Positions 61,070 to 61,917 of a DNA stretch of 61,917 nucleotides are shown here, piece after piece (position 1 is the stretch's first letter; every line of letters begins with the position of its first letter). The notes under the pieces are model-generated. The model did not search any database. It was not told where the DNA came from and was given only the letters and a program-made list of their open reading frames with translations. The stretch lies in NCBI RefSeq assembly GCF_002742265.1, contig NZ_MDGL01000144.1, positions 1 to 61,917 on the forward strand, given 5' to 3'. The DNA is from Maribacter sp. 4G9. GTDB lineage: Bacteria > Bacteroidota > Bacteroidia > Flavobacteriales > Flavobacteriaceae. Position numbers and translations under genes: made by a program.

Positions 61070-61567
61070 ATGAAAAAGACTATATTGACAACCCTTATAT
61101 TGGCCTTTTTGGCAATTTCTTGTAGTTCTGACAAGGGGAATGGCCCTGAGGTGGATGTCTCTGCGAACATTGTGGGTACCTGGGATGCGACCGAGCTACG
61201 TATTGACGAAGCCACGGCCAGTGACAATGCCATTTTTGCGAGGGAAGCCCTTGCATACTTAACGGAACAAAACTGTATTATTATCACTTTACAGTTTAAT
61301 GCCGATTTAACGGCGACGGCGACGAATTCAACAGACTACCTTGAGATCGATACAACCTCGGGTTTCGATATTCCTTGTCCAACAACTTTTGAAACAGAGT
61401 CCAGTACCTACACATATGAAAATAACGTAGTAAGTTTTGTAAACGTAAATGATGAAGTTGTAGAGGTAAATGTGATCATTGACGGAGATAACATGCTAGT
61501 GGATGCGGCTGATTTAAAAATACCGGAGTTCAATGAAAGCGGCCAATTGGTATTTCAGCGCAGATGA
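61070..61567 (+). CDS. Lipocalin-like lipoprotein
   Basis: The 165-residue product has a lipoprotein signal (LTTLILAFLAISC, lipobox AISC), a Ser/Asp/Gly spacer, then a lipocalin-like beta pattern starting NIVGTWDATELRI, with TLQFNADLTATATN and TYTYENNVVSFVN. This corresponds to the lipocalin-like domain common in Bacteroidota surface lipoproteins. Ligand unknown. A terminator follows. Confidence 0.75.
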   Translation: MKKTILTTLILAFLAISCSSDKGNGPEVDVSANIVGTWDATELRIDEATASDNAIFAREALAYLTEQNCIIITLQFNADLTATATNSTDYLEIDTTSGFDIPCPTTFETESSTYTYENNVVSFVNVNDEVVEVNVIIDGDNMLVDAADLKIPEFNESGQLVFQRR

Positions 61568-61586
61568 AAAAATAATTTCAATTGAG

Positions 61587-61620
61587 AAAACCTTCCAATG
61601 TCCTTGGGAGGTTTTTTTTG
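61587..61620 (+). terminator. Terminator after the lipocalin-like gene
   Basis: AAAACCTTCCA (61587-61597) pairs with TGGGAGGTTTT (61605-61615), with one G-U pair, followed by a T run. Confidence 0.75.
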
Positions 61621-61820
61621 GTCTAATTCAAACGACCGGTAAATAGGTTCAAAATCAAATTATTTTTTAAATGGTATCTTTCATTCCTTCATAACTTTTT
61701 TAGATTAAGTTTGGTTTAATAAACCTTAAATGGTGAAGTGGTTTAAACTTTTTTTGGATCGAAAGACAGGGTTGCAGAGATTTGTGTTGTGAAACATAAG
61801 TCAAACCAAAACAACCCTTT

Positions 61821-61917
61821 ATGTACTTTATTCTTGACAAAGATATGATAGAAGAATCAATAGTCGCATACCTTCCTTCACCTAGTCGTGGCTTTAACGT
61901 TACGGTACCCATGGCCG
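61821..61917 (+). CDS. Probable IS transposase (IS5-like), N-terminal fragment, runs off the right edge
   Basis: From the ATG at 61821 the frame stays open to the window end (32 codons): MYFILDKDMIEESIVAYLPS, then PSRGFNVTVPMA. The pattern of an N-terminal IEE-x-IV-x-YLP helix followed by (K/S)RGF-x-x-x-VP is like Bacteroidota IS5-type transposases, whose next segment is usually LKTGxQW. The rest is outside, so the call is tentative. Confidence 0.45.
   Translation, partial: MYFILDKDMIEESIVAYLPSPSRGFNVTVPMA

Noticed and set aside
61700..61912. 70-codon minus-strand frame at the right edge
   Set aside because: The plus-strand frame from 61821 looks like a transposase start; the minus frame has no recognisable pattern.
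1..61917. CRISPR array, rRNA operon or known anti-phage system
   Set aside because: No regularly spaced repeats, rRNA sequence or defence-protein motifs were seen on either strand.

Overview
The window reads as chromosomal DNA from a marine flavobacterium (Bacteroidota, Flavobacteriaceae). The basis is a SusC/SusD pair, a GH95-type fucosidase remnant with an S1 sulfatase, a PorT-like barrel and ExbB/ExbD/ExbD cluster, an AraC regulator carrying a TPR sensor, a -7 promoter box of the type TAnnTTTG, scarce Shine-Dalgarno sites, and AT-rich spacers. Species cannot be fixed from the sequence alone.

Layout. 1-1500 is the right end of an integrated mobile element: the start of an IS256-like transposase, a tyrosine recombinase whose 3' end has been cut off by that IS, a cluster of GTACAAC repeats, and a 3' fragment of tRNA-Leu(UAG) that looks like an attachment site. 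1544-8852 is an L-fucose utilisation cluster: truncated GH95 fucosidase, zinc dehydrogenase, lactonase-type amidohydrolase, SDR dehydrogenase, FucP-type symporter, sugar mutarotase, and a lipoprotein sulfatase. 9106-21792 is a copper/heavy-metal efflux operon (Cys/Met-rich small protein, CusA, TolC, DUF3347 lipoprotein, DUF318 permease, CopA P-type ATPase, PepSY protein, CusB). At least four of its genes carry stops or frameshifts, and a four-helix-bundle gene flanked by inverted repeats sits between cusA and the tolC gene. 22329-29660 is a SusC/SusD pair and a convergent AraC-TPR regulator.

29918-37847 holds two tiny membrane-protein genes, a small lipoprotein with waaA (Kdo transferase), a DegT aminotransferase, galE, an exported amidohydrolase, an HGSNAT-like acyltransferase broken by an amber codon, and a barrel protein. 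37968-44465 has sucA-sucB, an aspartic protease, TatD and asparaginase. 44537 is tRNA-Ser(GGA). 44702-47814 is a TolQ/ExbB-ExbD operon plus a PorT-like barrel. 47809-60469 is largely core: rpoN, asnS, an MMPL/RND exporter, frr, pyrH, an M61 peptidase, tsf, rpsB (with an unusual helix-hairpin-helix extension), rpsI and rplM. The right edge has a lipocalin-like lipoprotein and the start of a probable IS transposase.

Most notable are the four-helix-bundle cassette with inverted repeats inside the metal operon, the concentration of inactivating lesions in that operon (real decay or base-calling errors), the nested mobile-element junction at the left edge, and the S2-HhH fusion. I did not find CRISPR arrays, rRNA genes or a recognisable defence system.
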